Assembly (NCBI GenBank): GCA_001466705.2
Contig: LATX02000179.1
Span: forward strand, 310,001-374,000
DNA length: 64,000 nt
Reading direction: 5' to 3'
DNA from: Moniliophthora roreri
Lineage: Eukaryota > Basidiomycota > Agaricomycetes > Agaricales > Marasmiaceae
This document shows, piece after piece, positions 14,628 to 26,910 of the stretch; position 1 is the stretch's first letter; each line of letters starts with the position of its first letter. A program made the translations under genes and the position numbers. The notes under the pieces are model-generated. The model did no database searches. It worked only from the letters and a program-made list of their open reading frames with translations, and had not been told where the DNA came from.

Positions 14628-17600
14628 CTAGGTCTGACCAACCATCTCATACTCGATTACGCCACCAAACATAATCTCCTCATGGCGTATCACCCACTCA
14701 GTGCTCCCATTCGTCCCTCCCAACCGACGTCCATTCACGGTCAAAGATTTCACAAAGATATTTTCTTCGGCACCCCTAGCTGATATACGGAGGACATAGC
14801 TATCAGTCGAGTTGTTGTATGTATTGAACGGGTCCATAATAGGCACGCCGGTGTGGTCACGACCGATGAAAGGAGGAACCGGAATTTGAATTGTCATCTT
14901 GGAGAAGAACGGGCTAGGAGGCGTTGGCAACCCAATGACTTTGGTAGAACCAGAGCACTCACGATCCAACGACATATTCGCCAGACACAGGATTGACAGG
15001 GTAGAAGCCCATGGCACTCCATATATACCACGCAGACATCTGTCCGCAGTCTTCGTTCTGGGTCGGATAAGAATGCTGTCAGTGTATAGCAGTGATGGTG
15101 ACGAAGAAAATATACCCCGCTTAGACCATTTGGCGTGTTGTTGTAATTTTTTCTTGCCATCTCACGTATCCAATGAGCACTCTTCTCCGGAGCACCAGCC
15201 AGGGTGTACAGATAAGGCGTATGATGTGAAGGCTATAGATGTCTTTAGTCGACAACAAGGTAGACGGTGCGCCTCCAGGTACCTCATTTCTGAAGTCGAC
15301 TTTGCCTCCCTCAAAAAACTCATCCAGACTGGCCACGAACGCTGCACTGCCGCCTCTTCGTCGTATCAGCTCGGGAATAGCATGTACCATCGACAGTGAG
15401 TAGACGAAGCGGTCCCCTTCTGTAAAGCCGTTTGTAGGACCTGGGGGTTTCCGAGTGTTCGTCAGAAAGAACCCCGAACAAGCGATAGATAACGAACCAG
15501 ACCAACTACCATTTGATAACTTCGCTTCTACGAACCCTTTCGTTCCCGAGTCCGACGACGCATCATCATTCCATAAAACCCACGGCCGATTCATTGCCCT
15601 GATCTTGAGAAATTGCGTGACGTTGGCTACTGCAGTACCATTAGGGAATGTAGTGCTAGACGTTATACGAGGAGGTAGATGTGCGGAGAGCACATAGGCT
15701 GCATGGTCGTCATCTACAAGCAAGTTTTAGTGCAACTCACAAATGGATGAAACACGTACACGCATAATCCAACGTTCGACTGGCACTCTCCGAATGGATA
15801 TCATCAGCCACCCAACCTCGCCCTTCGTCGTCGTAAAACGTCGATAGTCCAGCCCTGACTTCGAAGTCGACTCCCTGAGCTCTGTTCAATAATCGTTTCA
15901 GTTGACGATCAAACACCACACCGTTTGTCTGTCTGTGTAACGCGTCGTGGAGTCATTCACAGGTGGGACAGTACAATCCTTCCATACCGCATCCCATATA
16001 GTATGCAGCTCAGTATCGCTGAAAACCATCTCATCAAATCCTTTTCGGACTGCTTCACCAAGAAGAGAGTCAGCATGCGTGCCGACCATGATGTTAGTTT
16101 CTGTGTAAAGCATGAGCGTCCTATACTTTGCGGAAGGCAAGGTCCAAACCTGCGATATTCTTCCACATTGGTAACCAACCTCCTTCATTGAAGTCATGGA
16201 GCATACTGCGTACCATTCCTGGAATACGCTCAGGCGCAAAGAGGAGTTGGAGTGCCCAAGTTGCACGGTACGTGTCCTTTAAGATGTGTTGGCGAATTTC
16301 GTAAACAGATCAGAAAGAAGTAATCATACCCAAATAGAATATCCGCTATACGACTCCCCTTCATGTACCGAGTTTGTGAACGCAGAATAGTAGTGCTTCT
16401 TTGAATCCGAGGATGACTCTGCAACTTCGTATGGGTACTGTACGTTTGAGATCAAAAGGCTCGTCAATAATGATGCACAGATAGGTTACCTGCATTCCTC
16501 TCCAGACGCTGGTGTAGAATATCATTTTGACATCTTCCGCCGTAGTCTCAACTTCGAACCTTCCAAGTTTCTCTGCCCATTTCGTGTTTGCCATCCTCCT
16601 TGTATCATCGATCGCCTGTCCTTCGGGTATTTCATCCTCGAGGTTATATCTGGCTTGCGACGCAGATATCATGGACGTGCCGATTCGTACCTCAACCCAT
16701 GTCACATTTGACGGGAAACGAACGTAAGCCCCCAGTTCCGTTCCTTGGCCCTCGAGCGCTCCCTCGTGTATCCCCTTTCCCTGTGTCACGCCGTAGTCGT
16801 ACCCGCCTGAGGTCGTAAAGTTGAAACGAGCACAGAACCAACCCCGGAAATTTCGCGCATTCAGTTGAACGGAGATCGGAACGAGCATAAGGTCGTCAAA
16901 TTCATCACTTGAACCGCATATCTCTATCCCAGCCTTGAGAGAAACGATGTTCACCGTTCCGTTCGGAAAGTACGGCTCGTAGATGTCGCCCGGATAGTAT
17001 TTGACGGATTCGCGGGCTACGGGGATCCAAATGTAAGGCCTCACATTTGCCTTCGCATCGTAAATGGTGAAGTTGAAGACGAAATGCGCTGCCTTCGATG
17101 TCGCGCTCATGTTCACCTGGATAGTTGTGTCGTTTCCACCGTCCAAACGAACAGCGTAGTGCCCTATCCCGAACTCCTCTGAATCAGCTACCTTGTCCAT
17201 TGCCCTCGCATCCCAATCTGTCTTCACTGCCTCTGTTCCCGTACTGATACCTGGAACGATACCAATGGGGGCGTTCTCACCTGGTCTAGGTCAGAAAAGG
17301 ATGAGAATTGTTTTGAACCACCACTTACCCATCCATACTAGAATGTAAGGGGTCAGAGTCAAGGGATTAGAACACTGCAGAAACTATACAAGTATAAGGA
17401 GAATCGTACCTGCTGGCTGTCGGGTGCCAATGAACCCATGCACTTTGTCCGAGGTAGAGTAATTGAACGGAGTCGCTGAAACAAAGTTCTTCTGATTTTG
17501 CACCACCCAACGAACAGTACCGAACGGATAGGAAACAGACGGAATCATTCCCCCTGAGCTATCGGGAATAGGTCCTGTGGTACCGATCAGAGGATTGACG

Positions 17601-17704
17601 AAGTCAGTTGACTGCAAAGACAAAGCCGTTTGGGCCGTTTCTTGGGCTTGAGAGACATTCTTAGTAAATGGTAGTAGGAGGGTTAGCAGAAACAAGGCGT
17701 TCAT
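14628..17704 (-). CDS. Secreted glycoside hydrolase family 92 alpha-mannosidase
   Basis: GH92 enzymes are calcium-dependent exo-alpha-mannosidases that trim mannose from glycans. The protein starts MNALFLLTLLLPF, a clear signal peptide, followed by DFVNPLIGT and GGMIPSVSYPFGTVRW, the start of the family's N-terminal domain. Later parts include HGFIGTRQPAG, FTEGDRFVYSLSMVH, VDFRNEPSHHTPYLYTLAG and NEDCGQMSAWYIWSAMGFYP, which cover the C-terminal catalytic domain with its Glu and N-D/E-DC-G-x-x-SAWY signatures. Splicing one intron near 15215-15275 is needed to restore RNEPSHHTPY. The protein is about 830 residues and probably extracellular. One point to note is VHAIPELI, where many relatives carry Asp in place of the Ala after His. 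No other carbohydrate enzyme sits beside it, apart from the mutarotase 20 kb away. Confidence 0.92.
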
Positions 17705-17897
17705 GGGGGAAGGGGAAACCTATAGAAATCATGACTTGGCTTTATGGGATCCGCTGCCACTCAGCGATGGGTCTGGTGACATGTTTCTTCTGACGGCGAC
17801 TGTATTCGATTAAGCGACGATGTAATAAGCGTAGTGCGGTAGCAGGAGCGTCTAAATTACATTCCCCAGGGAAGACTCGATGTTCATTCCCCGCCTC

Positions 17898-17928
17898 AAG
17901 GTTATCGAGGTTATCGAGGTTATCATCG
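17898..17928. repeat. Short tandem repeat, 9-bp unit
   Basis: Three near-perfect copies of a 9-bp unit of the form RAGGTTATC follow one another, then the array ends in ATCG. It lies in the GH92 upstream region and could be a small promoter element or slippage product. Confidence 0.7.
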
Positions 17929-18263
17929 TTCCGGAGCAGGATACCAAGCCTGTAAGCAACGACTTACATACAAGAAAGTTGAGTATGCGCATAAGATTTC
18001 ACGCAGCATAATACCCTCCAGAGGCGATTCGCAAAATCTCCGGAAGATGCATCTTGTGGGACACCGTCCACCCGCCCTGACTGACACATTTTCAACATAG
18101 GGACGGCGCAATGGAGAAGGGTCAAATGGCTCAAAGCGTGTCCATGCCTCGATCTCAGGCGCCTCATAAAGCTAAAGGCCCACTGTACCCAGTTTGAGCT
18201 AGCCAGAAAAATTGCGAAACTTACCAACGCGGCATGCATCACAATTCTGGTACTCGTGTGCAT
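17923..18263 (-). CDS. Possible small two-exon gene, unknown function
   Basis: This call is tentative. An ATG at 18263 opens MHTSTRIVMHAAL and is followed by a good donor (GTAAGT) and an acceptor (CTTTAG) 53 nt later. The phases agree, and the second exon reads LYEAPEIEAWTRFEPFDPSP and then LRRPYVENVSV before a cysteine-rich end and a stop at 17923. The product would be about 97 residues. The codon content of exon 2 looks protein-like, and the intron length matches the local norm. I recognise no family. It could also be a decayed fragment in the GH92 and SCYL2 promoter region. The rest of 17705-18517 shows no other coding signal. Confidence 0.3.
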
Positions 18264-18517
18264 TGTACATGTGGATCTGAACGAGTAAGTGAAGTCAAGG
18301 TTCCAGCGAGGTCTCTGTCTCTAGCTAGCTTCTCGGGCGAATAGTCCCCAGTTCGAATGTAGCCTGAATGGTGAATATATTAATTCACTTGTACCTATTT
18401 CAATACCAAAGTCAGTGAAAAAGCAGAATAGGAATTACAGGGAACGTACAATGAATAACGTATGTACATATCAGACTCTGACCACGTCCTCCAACGCGCC
18501 CATTATTCACACCCATC

Positions 18518-21500
18518 ATGTTCGCAGCGGCGACTTCATTCTTTGGCCGGACTGCTATTTCTCAATCGTATAATATCGGCGGAAACCCTTCATCCAATCC
18601 TGCCAGCAGGTCGTCAACACCTGGCCCTCAAAGTCCTGGACCCAGCAGTAGCACCTTTGGTTCATCGTTCTCGCCTAGTCTCGCCATTGGGCTCTGGAAA
18701 GTGCAAAGCGCGACCCACAAAGTAACGAATAAACGTGTTTCGATATGGAGCTTCGACAAGAGGGGTCCTGATATGGAGAGGTTGAGTCCAAATGCGAAGG
18801 AGAGAACGCTGGAAGTATTGAAGGCAGAGGTCAGTATTTCTCACTCAGGATTGGCGCAATATTGAGTTTGACATCGCAGGCAACGTCCCTTAGTAGACTG
18901 CGACATCCATCAATTTTAGGTCAGTTCTACAACGAATTAAAGCGTGCAATTAGCTTAAAATATCCCAGAAATGGTGGAACCTCTGGAGGAAACCAGGAAT
19001 GAACTTATCTTTGCCACGGAACCTCTCCTCGCCTCCTTGGAACTCGCAATACCGGGGTCAGGAAAACTGGCATCGCTTGTAGAATTGGATGAAGTTGAAG
19101 TGAGTGGTACAACTCACTCGATGGAGCTCAATAATTCTGAACGTGAGTAGATTCAGAAAGGTATTCTTCAAGTCTGCAAAGGACTCTCCTTCCTCCACTC
19201 TTCTGCGCAACTTATACATTCCAATTTGTGCCCCGAGAGCATCATAATCAATCAATCCGTGCGTCTTATATGAGCTAGACAACCGACAATTGATGACCGT
19301 TCTATCAGGGAGACTGGAAGATAGCAGGTCTCGGCCTCACGATACCTTTGCTCCAACCTAATGGTTCACCAACGGGTTGGGAGTTTCCAACTTTCGATGG
19401 CAGAGTCCCGGCCTATATTCAGAGGTCCTTTGACTACATGGGTACGTGAAAACCATACATATGGATTGCCATATTTACATCGGTATCTAGCCCCGGAATA
19501 TGTGCTCGATGAAGTCTTAAACACCGCTTCAGACATGTATTCTCTCGGTTGTGTCATGTATACCGTGCACAGTAAAGGCAGTCCGCCGTTCAAGACGCAT
19601 GGCAGTCTTTCTGGGCTTCGAGACAACGCAGGGAAGACACCCGCTGGGTTAGAACGTCTGGATAAAGATTTACAAGGTCAGTCATATTCTCTTTATCTCG
19701 ATCGTAAACTCAATGCATTCCTCAATTAGCATTGCTGCGGTCCACTATAACACGGCATCCGGCTGGACGACCTACCCCCACATCACTACCTACCCACTCA
19801 TTCTTCTCCTCTCTGCCCATATCGACACTCAACTTCCTCGATCGCTCCAACTTTACGGCAAAAACTAGAGAAGAGAAAGTGTCATTTATGAAGGGTCTTG
19901 CAACTGTGCTAGACAAATTCTCTGAGGGCCTGAAGACAAGAAAGATCTTGCCATCGCTTCTGGAAGAGGTTCGTCAGCTCCCTTTTAATTACATTTTCAC
20001 TCACATTCACTCATTCGTCCCAACTTCAGATGAAAGATACGCATCTCCTGCCGTATATTCTCCCCAACGTGTTCACCATCTCAAGCACGCTCTCTTCTTC
20101 ACAATTTGCCGCCATGGTCCTACCAAGTCTTAAGCCACTCTTTGGAATAAAGGAGCCTCCGACGAATATGCTTACATTGCTAGACAACCTCCCAATGCTC
20201 CAATCCAAGACTGATAAACTTGCTTTCAAAACAGGTACATCGAGGTGATTTAGCGATCAAGGCATGCTCACTAAGCTTCCTTTCTTTAGATGTTCTACCA
20301 CTTGTATATAACGCACTGGAGTCCGAACATGCTGTGGTAGGTCCCATTTCAAGACCATAGGTACACGAATCCAACCTGTATTTCCACGAGGTTCAAGAAA
20401 AAGCGCTAAAGATGGTTCCCAACCTATGTGAAACCATAGACTATGCCGAGGTTCAAGGCGTTTTGTTCCCGAGGGTTGCTGTAAGAGTAATTTCAAATTC
20501 TTCGTTGGCATGTAACTGAAAGCCCTGCAGCTGGTCTTTACTAAGACTCGCATACTGAGTGTCAAAGTGGCCACTCTGGTGACATTTCTAGCAATGGTGA
20601 AGACCTTGGATCAGGTATATGTTTCTGCTACGAACATCCGTAACCTGAATTTGACTGGACGTCACTTTAGTCAAGTTTGACTCAGAAGCTCGTTCCGCTG
20701 TTGTCGAAGATCCGAACAAAAGAACCGGCAGTCATGGTGGGTGAATTCTGCTGTGCCAGGAATCTCACTGACGATCGGCAAGATGGCCACACTATCGGTT
20801 CAAGAAGCAATGGGCTTTAAAGTGGATAGAGAAGCGGTCGCAACCCTCGTGCTACCACAGCTCTGGGCGATGTCCATGGGACCTCGTGCGTTGCAATTTC
20901 TCCTCATGGACCCTGACCTAACGCGATCTTGCTATAGTCCTGAATCTTGATCAATTTCAACGGTTCATGTCCGTAATACGGAAACTGGGTGAGCGAGTGG
21001 AGAAAGAGCACAATCAGTTCCTGCGCGATTCGCAGCGACTAGAGGATCGATCAGCGATGCAAAACGATGGTGCCGCGAATATTGCATCGTTCTCTGGAAA
21101 CGTAGATTTCGAGAGCTTAGTTGGTAGAAATGCATCTGCGGGTGGAGAAACAAACGGAGTCGAAGCAAGTGGGAGCGGCAAAGGAAGCTCGTGGGATGAC
21201 GATGTGTGGGGTAGTATATTCAACGAGGTAGGAGCTCGCTCCTTTGGAAAGTCTGGCTCTAGCTCATTTCAAGCGTAGACCTCGTCACCGGCACCATCCA
21301 CACCTGTCCTTTCGGCTTCTCAGCCATCCATTCAACCGTCCAAACGATCCGCATCCATGTCCCCGAGTGTCACACCTGCACAACCTTCACGTCTTGGCGC
21401 GGCGCCGACGGCGACGCCATCTTCCCTACCAGCGTTTACAACGTTTTCATCCCCAGGGCTAGGCACATCAACAAGCTCCTCGACGATATCATCTCCTACG

Positions 21501-21740
21501 ACCTTCACTCTACCTGCGCCTCAACGATACAATCAACCAACTTTAGGATCAACTAAGCCGAACGTACCAATGGGAATGTTACTACCACAACAATCTAGCT
21601 TTTCCTCGCCCATTTTGCCATCAACACCTACACCTCCAATGATGGGCGGAATGCTCACACCGTCCAATCCTCAGACGCGGAACATTACGTCCAGCAAGCC
21701 TTCAAAGGATGACTGGGGGGATTTTGATCCACTCTCTTAG
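18518..21740 (+). CDS. SCY1-like pseudokinase, SCYL2 type
   Basis: SCYL2/CVAK104 proteins are catalytically weak or inactive kinase-like proteins that work with clathrin adaptors at the trans-Golgi and endosomes. The protein starts MFAAATSFFGRTAI, has a Ser/Pro-rich loop, then SPSLAIGLWKVQSATHKVT. In the kinase-like domain the usual motifs are altered: the catalytic loop reads LIHSNLCPES rather than HRDLKxxN, and the DFG site reads DWKIAGLGL. APEYVLDEVL and SDMYSLGCVMYTVH follow as in the family. A HEAT-repeat-like middle region comes next, and the C-terminus is Ser/Pro/Thr-rich and ends DDWGDFDPLS, which resembles adaptor- or clathrin-binding tails. Many short introns are present. The stop is 36 bp from the convergent HRQ1 stop. 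Confidence 0.88.
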
Positions 21741-21776
21741 GGTACATATAACTCGTACGTTGTATACTTGTATACC

Positions 21777-24700
21777 TCACTTATTTGCGCCGTCTTTCTC
21801 CACTGTAACATTGTCCCGTGTGTGGACAGGATAAGCGTTCTCAATGGAATCGTGACCTCCTAACGCTCTTGGGTCTGTCTCATATGGGATACTGTCTGGA
21901 TCTATGTCGAGGCCCAGGATGCCTTTCAGGATCGCGAGCCCACCTGCCTTTGAGCTGACAGTATTGGATTCCTTACAACGGGGACTTAAAACGCCTGTGC
22001 ATGGGTATCGATAAGCTGCCAAAAAGATCCAAACCCAAACGTACAATTGTTGCAACCAGTGGGCTCTGTGCAGGAACAATTCTCTACCGCCTTCCTCGCC
22101 TTGTCGAGGATATCACTCACTAATTTAACACCATCAGTGGACCGAATCCGAAAAGCGTTGAGCGTACCGTTGTCGAAGGCTTTTGCAGCAACACCTGTGT
22201 GGCTCACAGCGTCGTAGACGATCAGCCTGTAGTCTCGGTAAAATCTTTCTGTTCAGCTTAGCTTAGAGCTAAGCATTCACTAACCTGGCTGGACGTTTCC
22301 TGCGCGACTCCTTCTTGAGATATTCCTTTTCCCCTGCTTTACATTCTGTTCGGACATCTTGTGATAGGGGAAACTTATTCAAGAAAGCGTGCGCAGCAGA
22401 ATGGATGGCTGCAGCTGGTTTGGTTCGCTTCTCACGAAGCAACAGAAGAACATGATTGGGAACGTCAATCCAGAAGCCTGTCGTTTTCTGCTCCCATGGT
22501 TCAGTCTCCAAATCGACTTTGTCTAGAATTTGCCCATTTCTGTCCAACCAGTACGATGAGAGAAAGATCGGTGGGTTGCCCTGAAACGCACCGAAACTTG
22601 AAGAAACCTAAGATGATATGAGTCTGGGAAAATGGGACCAGTTAGAAGACTACAGACCAAATACTTGGCATCGAACTTCGATGCCTGAAAGCAGGCTATT
22701 GAGCAGTTTCTAGGTACAGCAAGTAACATCTTCACGTACGACCATAACATGCCCGGTAAGGCGAACCTCTTATTTCGCGGATACGGTGAGTTTGTAACGC
22801 ATTCACGTCGCTACGATAGCTTTAGAGGGTGTAGGCAACGTATATTGGATGTGGGGCTCACGTAAAATCTCTGGCGTTCAGGAGTTCAAGAGTATCAGTC
22901 TATATTTTGTTATATGTTGTTCTGCGAACCTCGGTTTTGTAGTCCAGCTGACGTCCGTTTGCACCAATGTGACGATTTTGGTGTCGTGAATAATTTCCTT
23001 AACCTATAAGGACCATGAACCAGCTGCTGCATTTTCAAATGCATAAGCATACAATAAAGGTTTTTCCCTGGTGGAGGAACTGAGCTACTATGTTAGTCTC
23101 TTTTGCGGAAAGATCCGGGATAGGCGCTCACAACCCCTCCTTCATAGACTTCAAATAATGCTCTCGAGAGCTCGATCTCTTCCAAAATGTTTCTTGATGA
23201 GCCGCTGATGTCGATGAGGACGTATCTATCCTCCGTGGCCCCACCTCTTGCGAGCTGTAAGTGCAAAGCAGTAGACAATAGCATGGCACATACGAATCGA
23301 GACAAGTTGCGAAGGAGACGGTAAACACCTGGGATGTGTATTATACCTGCTGAGGATGAGCATTGGATACTGTCCATCAATATGGTGGCGTTACCATCCA
23401 TCCTTGTCCTTGGAAAGCTTTCTGTTGCATATGTCTAGCATCATCGGGCCAAAGTATTGCTTGTCTGCGGGGGCTAGAGGCATCTCATGGGCAGCGCATT
23501 GGAGATGTGCTGAAATATCTTGGTGAGCCTGCACAGTCAACGAAACAGAAACATACATTCCAGGATTTCTTCGCTATCTAAATCAACGACCAGATCTTCA
23601 GTTTGACCTTCCCACAATTCCTTGGGATTCTGGACGTAATACTGGTCCAATGGCAAGTTCTGTGCCACAAAAATCACGAGAGCATCGCGACGTCGACGTC
23701 CTGCTCTGCCCGCTTGTTGTCGCTGTTGGTTTTACCATGAGCTCTGCTATCGGTGAAAAAAAAAAGATCTCACGAAGCTAGCAACTGTGGTTGGAAATCC
23801 AAGCATGATAACAGCATCGAGAGCGCCGATATCCACGCCGAGCTCGAGCGCATTTGTGGCTATGATACCGAGTAATTGGCCGCTAAATGCATCGCGCTCG
23901 ATTTTTCTTCGATCCTAATACGATATCATCGAAATGATCCACTCGTAGAGAGCGCTTGGCTTACTTCTGGACCGTACCCTAACAAAGAGAACAGAAGATA
24001 AATGGCTGAGACTGATATAAGGCACAAACAACTGACCACCGCGATACGCATAAACTCGCTCCAGGATGTCGATTCGTCCGTCGCTACTCAATTCAGCCCG
24101 CAGAGTTTTCATTGCCTGTGAGCGGTCTTGTAAGTCAAACTAATGTAGCACAGGCACTGTAACTCCTCACAAGCTCGCAGACTTTGCGATGCTACACGGA
24201 AACATATCAGTGCTGGGCGGTTCATACAGCTTGGAGGTCTTTTTATCACCTTGCAGAACATGATCACACGCACACCCCGTTTCATGAAGAAGCGCATGAG
24301 GCCGGTTGCCTCGTTTACGGTCTGCGCTTTGCCCAAGCCAGTGTCCATTTCATCAACATACGGGGGACTCCAGATGACAAACTCCTTCGATCCTGTGGGA
24401 GCACCGTCTTCAGTCACCACTTCGATATGCTCCGGCGGTAGTCCGAATATATCCTCCATATGTCTTTTAGGGTTCGTGATCGTTGCGCTACAGGAAACAA
24501 ACCTGGCACGCTTATCTACATTTGCACATTTAAGGGTCATTTTCAGAGTGTAGCGATTAATTACTCCTAAACTTACTTCCGACTGCAGCACATATTCGAC
24601 GAAACCTTCTCATTACCATTGCAACGTGGCTGCACGAGTCAGTATGTAGGAGGGGATCAAAAAGCTGAGGGCATACCTTCCCATCGTTGCGGAATAGTAA

Positions 24701-26714
24701 TGCAGCTCATCGACGACGAAGAGCTGGAAAAATTAGTTGTCGGAGTCTGTTTAACAAGCTTAGAGTGGTACTTACCTTGAGATTTTTTAAGAATCTAGCG
24801 GGGAAATATGAATTTTGATTCAACAGAACAGACGTATGTGGCCGTACCGTCTCCAGCCCTCTTCGTACGGTAAGATTGAGAAATGTATCATATCCTACAA
24901 TAAAGGTCAACACAAATCCCTTGGAAGAACCAAGCAGCGTGTTTACAAAATTTGTGAAGATGACGGAGCAGTTTTCTCTTATGCCCGCACGAAGTTCTTT
25001 GGGGGTATCACCGTCATATGTTGCTACCTGTTTGCATTTGTCATGAGAGGTAGAAGGGGAATTTCCCGGGCATCTCACTCGAATATGATCCAATCCGGGG
25101 TATGCCCCAAGAAGTACTTCCAGAGATGCTTTCTGGTCCTGTGCTAGAGCCTGGTTTGGGTAATTAGTGACACATATGAGTTTGGACTAGGGATAGCCTC
25201 ACCTTAGTCGGATAAACTAATATAGCGGTGGAAGAAGGGTTTTCCTCAAGGAATTTTAGCAAAGGGACCTGTCAGTCATCAGCAGGCTGGTTCATTCTCC
25301 CTCGAATAGTGCAATTCACCTGGTAAATAAGTGTTTTGCCTGAAGCCGTGCTGGTCGAAACAATGACATGGAAACCACGAGAAAGTGCTTCAATGGAAGC
25401 AACTTGATGACTATACAACGACATGACCCCTCTCGAAGACAAGAGAGCCTGTCTGATGTTGGTAGATAGTTCAATCTCAGCTAGAGGATCAAGTTCGGAT
25501 AAGTATGTATATGGGGAGAGTAACGATTCACCTGTTTGACCTTCCCTAGGTTCAACGCTTCTACGCTCAACCACCTGATTCTTATACCAATGTTGTTCCT
25601 CAAGCTCATGCAGGATCTCGTTCACTGATGCTCGATGTTCGGGGTCAGGAACTGGCAGGTTTACACGGTCCTCAAACATTGAGGGTATTTCGCTTGCTTT
25701 CATTCTGGGAAGCACTGGAATATGGTCTCTTGCCGCACCCTTTATCAAGGCCACTGGATCATCAAGCGGACTGATGGCTGAGAGTAGTCTGGTACGAGTT
25801 CAGTATGAGATCTCTCAAAGACACCGTTTCTTACTCTTCCACGGCTTTGACATACCGCCCATTGCGCCGCTCAACGAGTTTCTTCGTTGCTGCAGAAGTT
25901 CGTGTGGGTGCGAATGCAGTACTATCAGAGACCATGACGTTCTCTGAGCAAATGGAGCAGAGACAAAGACGCAGGCTTACTCGTCAGTCATCCCTCTAGC
26001 CGTTTCTGCGAATTCCAGGGTCAGGACGTGATCATCATTATCGTCGTATGCCTGTTTGGCGCGTTCGGAACGTTCTGCATAATCAGGTTCACCATCCTTC
26101 AGAGGAGCGTTGACTGTGATTGAATATCGAGGGACATATGCAAAGCGGATGATATCGGGAAGCAGCGCTCTAAATGAGGGATTTAGGAACCTTTTGACAC
26201 CTCAGAAAAAAAATGACGCACTTCAGTTCTGCTACCTTATTCAAGTCGAGTGGCCTAGAGCCTCGGGTCAGTTCCAACGTTATGTAACATGCATCGACCG
26301 TACTCTTTAATAATGTTCTCGACTGAACTCCGAATTGCTGGGAAAGTAGTTGCAAGCTGTTTTCTTGACGTGACGAAGGCCAGGACGGTGTTCAGGGCCT
26401 ACAGGAATGTCAGCATCGAGTGGTATTTGAAAGGAGTTGTACTCGCCTTGAACACCTAGCATTAACAGCCCCGCACCGTTAGCCACTTTATACAGATTAA
26501 AGATTATTTACACTTGCTTTGAACAACTAGGGAGGTTCTTCAGCCCATGAAGATGGCACAAGAGCGAGAAGCAAACCGAATGAAAATAGTCAGGCCAGTT
26601 TGCTGAAGGTTCAACTGGAGCTTTCTTCCTACCAGAGATCTTTGATTTTTTAGGTTCGATCACCGGTGGGTCATCGTCAAGACATTCGCTTAGACAGCGT
26701 TTACTCGAGGACAT
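21777..26714 (-). CDS. HRQ1: DNA helicase HRQ1 (RecQ4-like)
   Basis: Hrq1 is a 3'-5' DNA helicase with roles in crosslink repair and telomere maintenance. After a polar N-terminus (MSSSKRCLSECLDDD) come helicase motif I (STSTASGKTLIYQ), motif II (LFVVDELHYY), motif III (VSCSATITNP) and motif VI (QQAGRAGRR). The C-terminal domain carries the family's cysteine cluster (CSCTEPTGCNNC) and SPRCKESNTVSSKAG. The gene is cut by many introns of roughly 50 nt. Near the N-terminus two consecutive 9-nt exons are needed to read WPDYFHSLFKVFKALN, a segment that aligns without gaps to the WP-x-x-F...ALN region of the family. Both have GC donors. The start at 26714 follows the first in-frame ATG of the first exon, and PGK lies upstream on the same strand. 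Confidence 0.92.
26447..26455 (-). other. 9-nt microexon (second of two) in HRQ1
   Basis: The minus strand reads CTAG, then GTGTTCAAG, then the donor GCGAGT. It encodes VFK. The intron that follows (26399-26446) is 48 nt and ends TGTAG before GCCCTGAAC. It resembles the neighbouring microexon in sequence. Confidence 0.75.
26518..26526 (-). other. 9-nt microexon (first of two) in HRQ1
   Basis: The minus strand reads CTAG, then TTGTTCAAA, then the donor GCAAGT. It encodes LFK. The flanking introns are 50 nt (26527-26576) and 62 nt (26456-26517), both normal for this genome. Confidence 0.75.
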
Positions 26715-26910
26715 GCTAGAAGCTTCATGAAGGTTTAGAACAAGGCGGAAAAAAAGGGGTTATGGTGTTGCGTCACGCGTCAAGCTTTTCTCAAGGTCTC
26801 TATCATTAGTTTACAATACACTGCTGTTCTATAATCATAATGTTCCCGTGTACACTTCAGATTACTTTGTATATTTCTACAATTTGATGACTTCCAGTCC
26901 GAGTTCTCCT

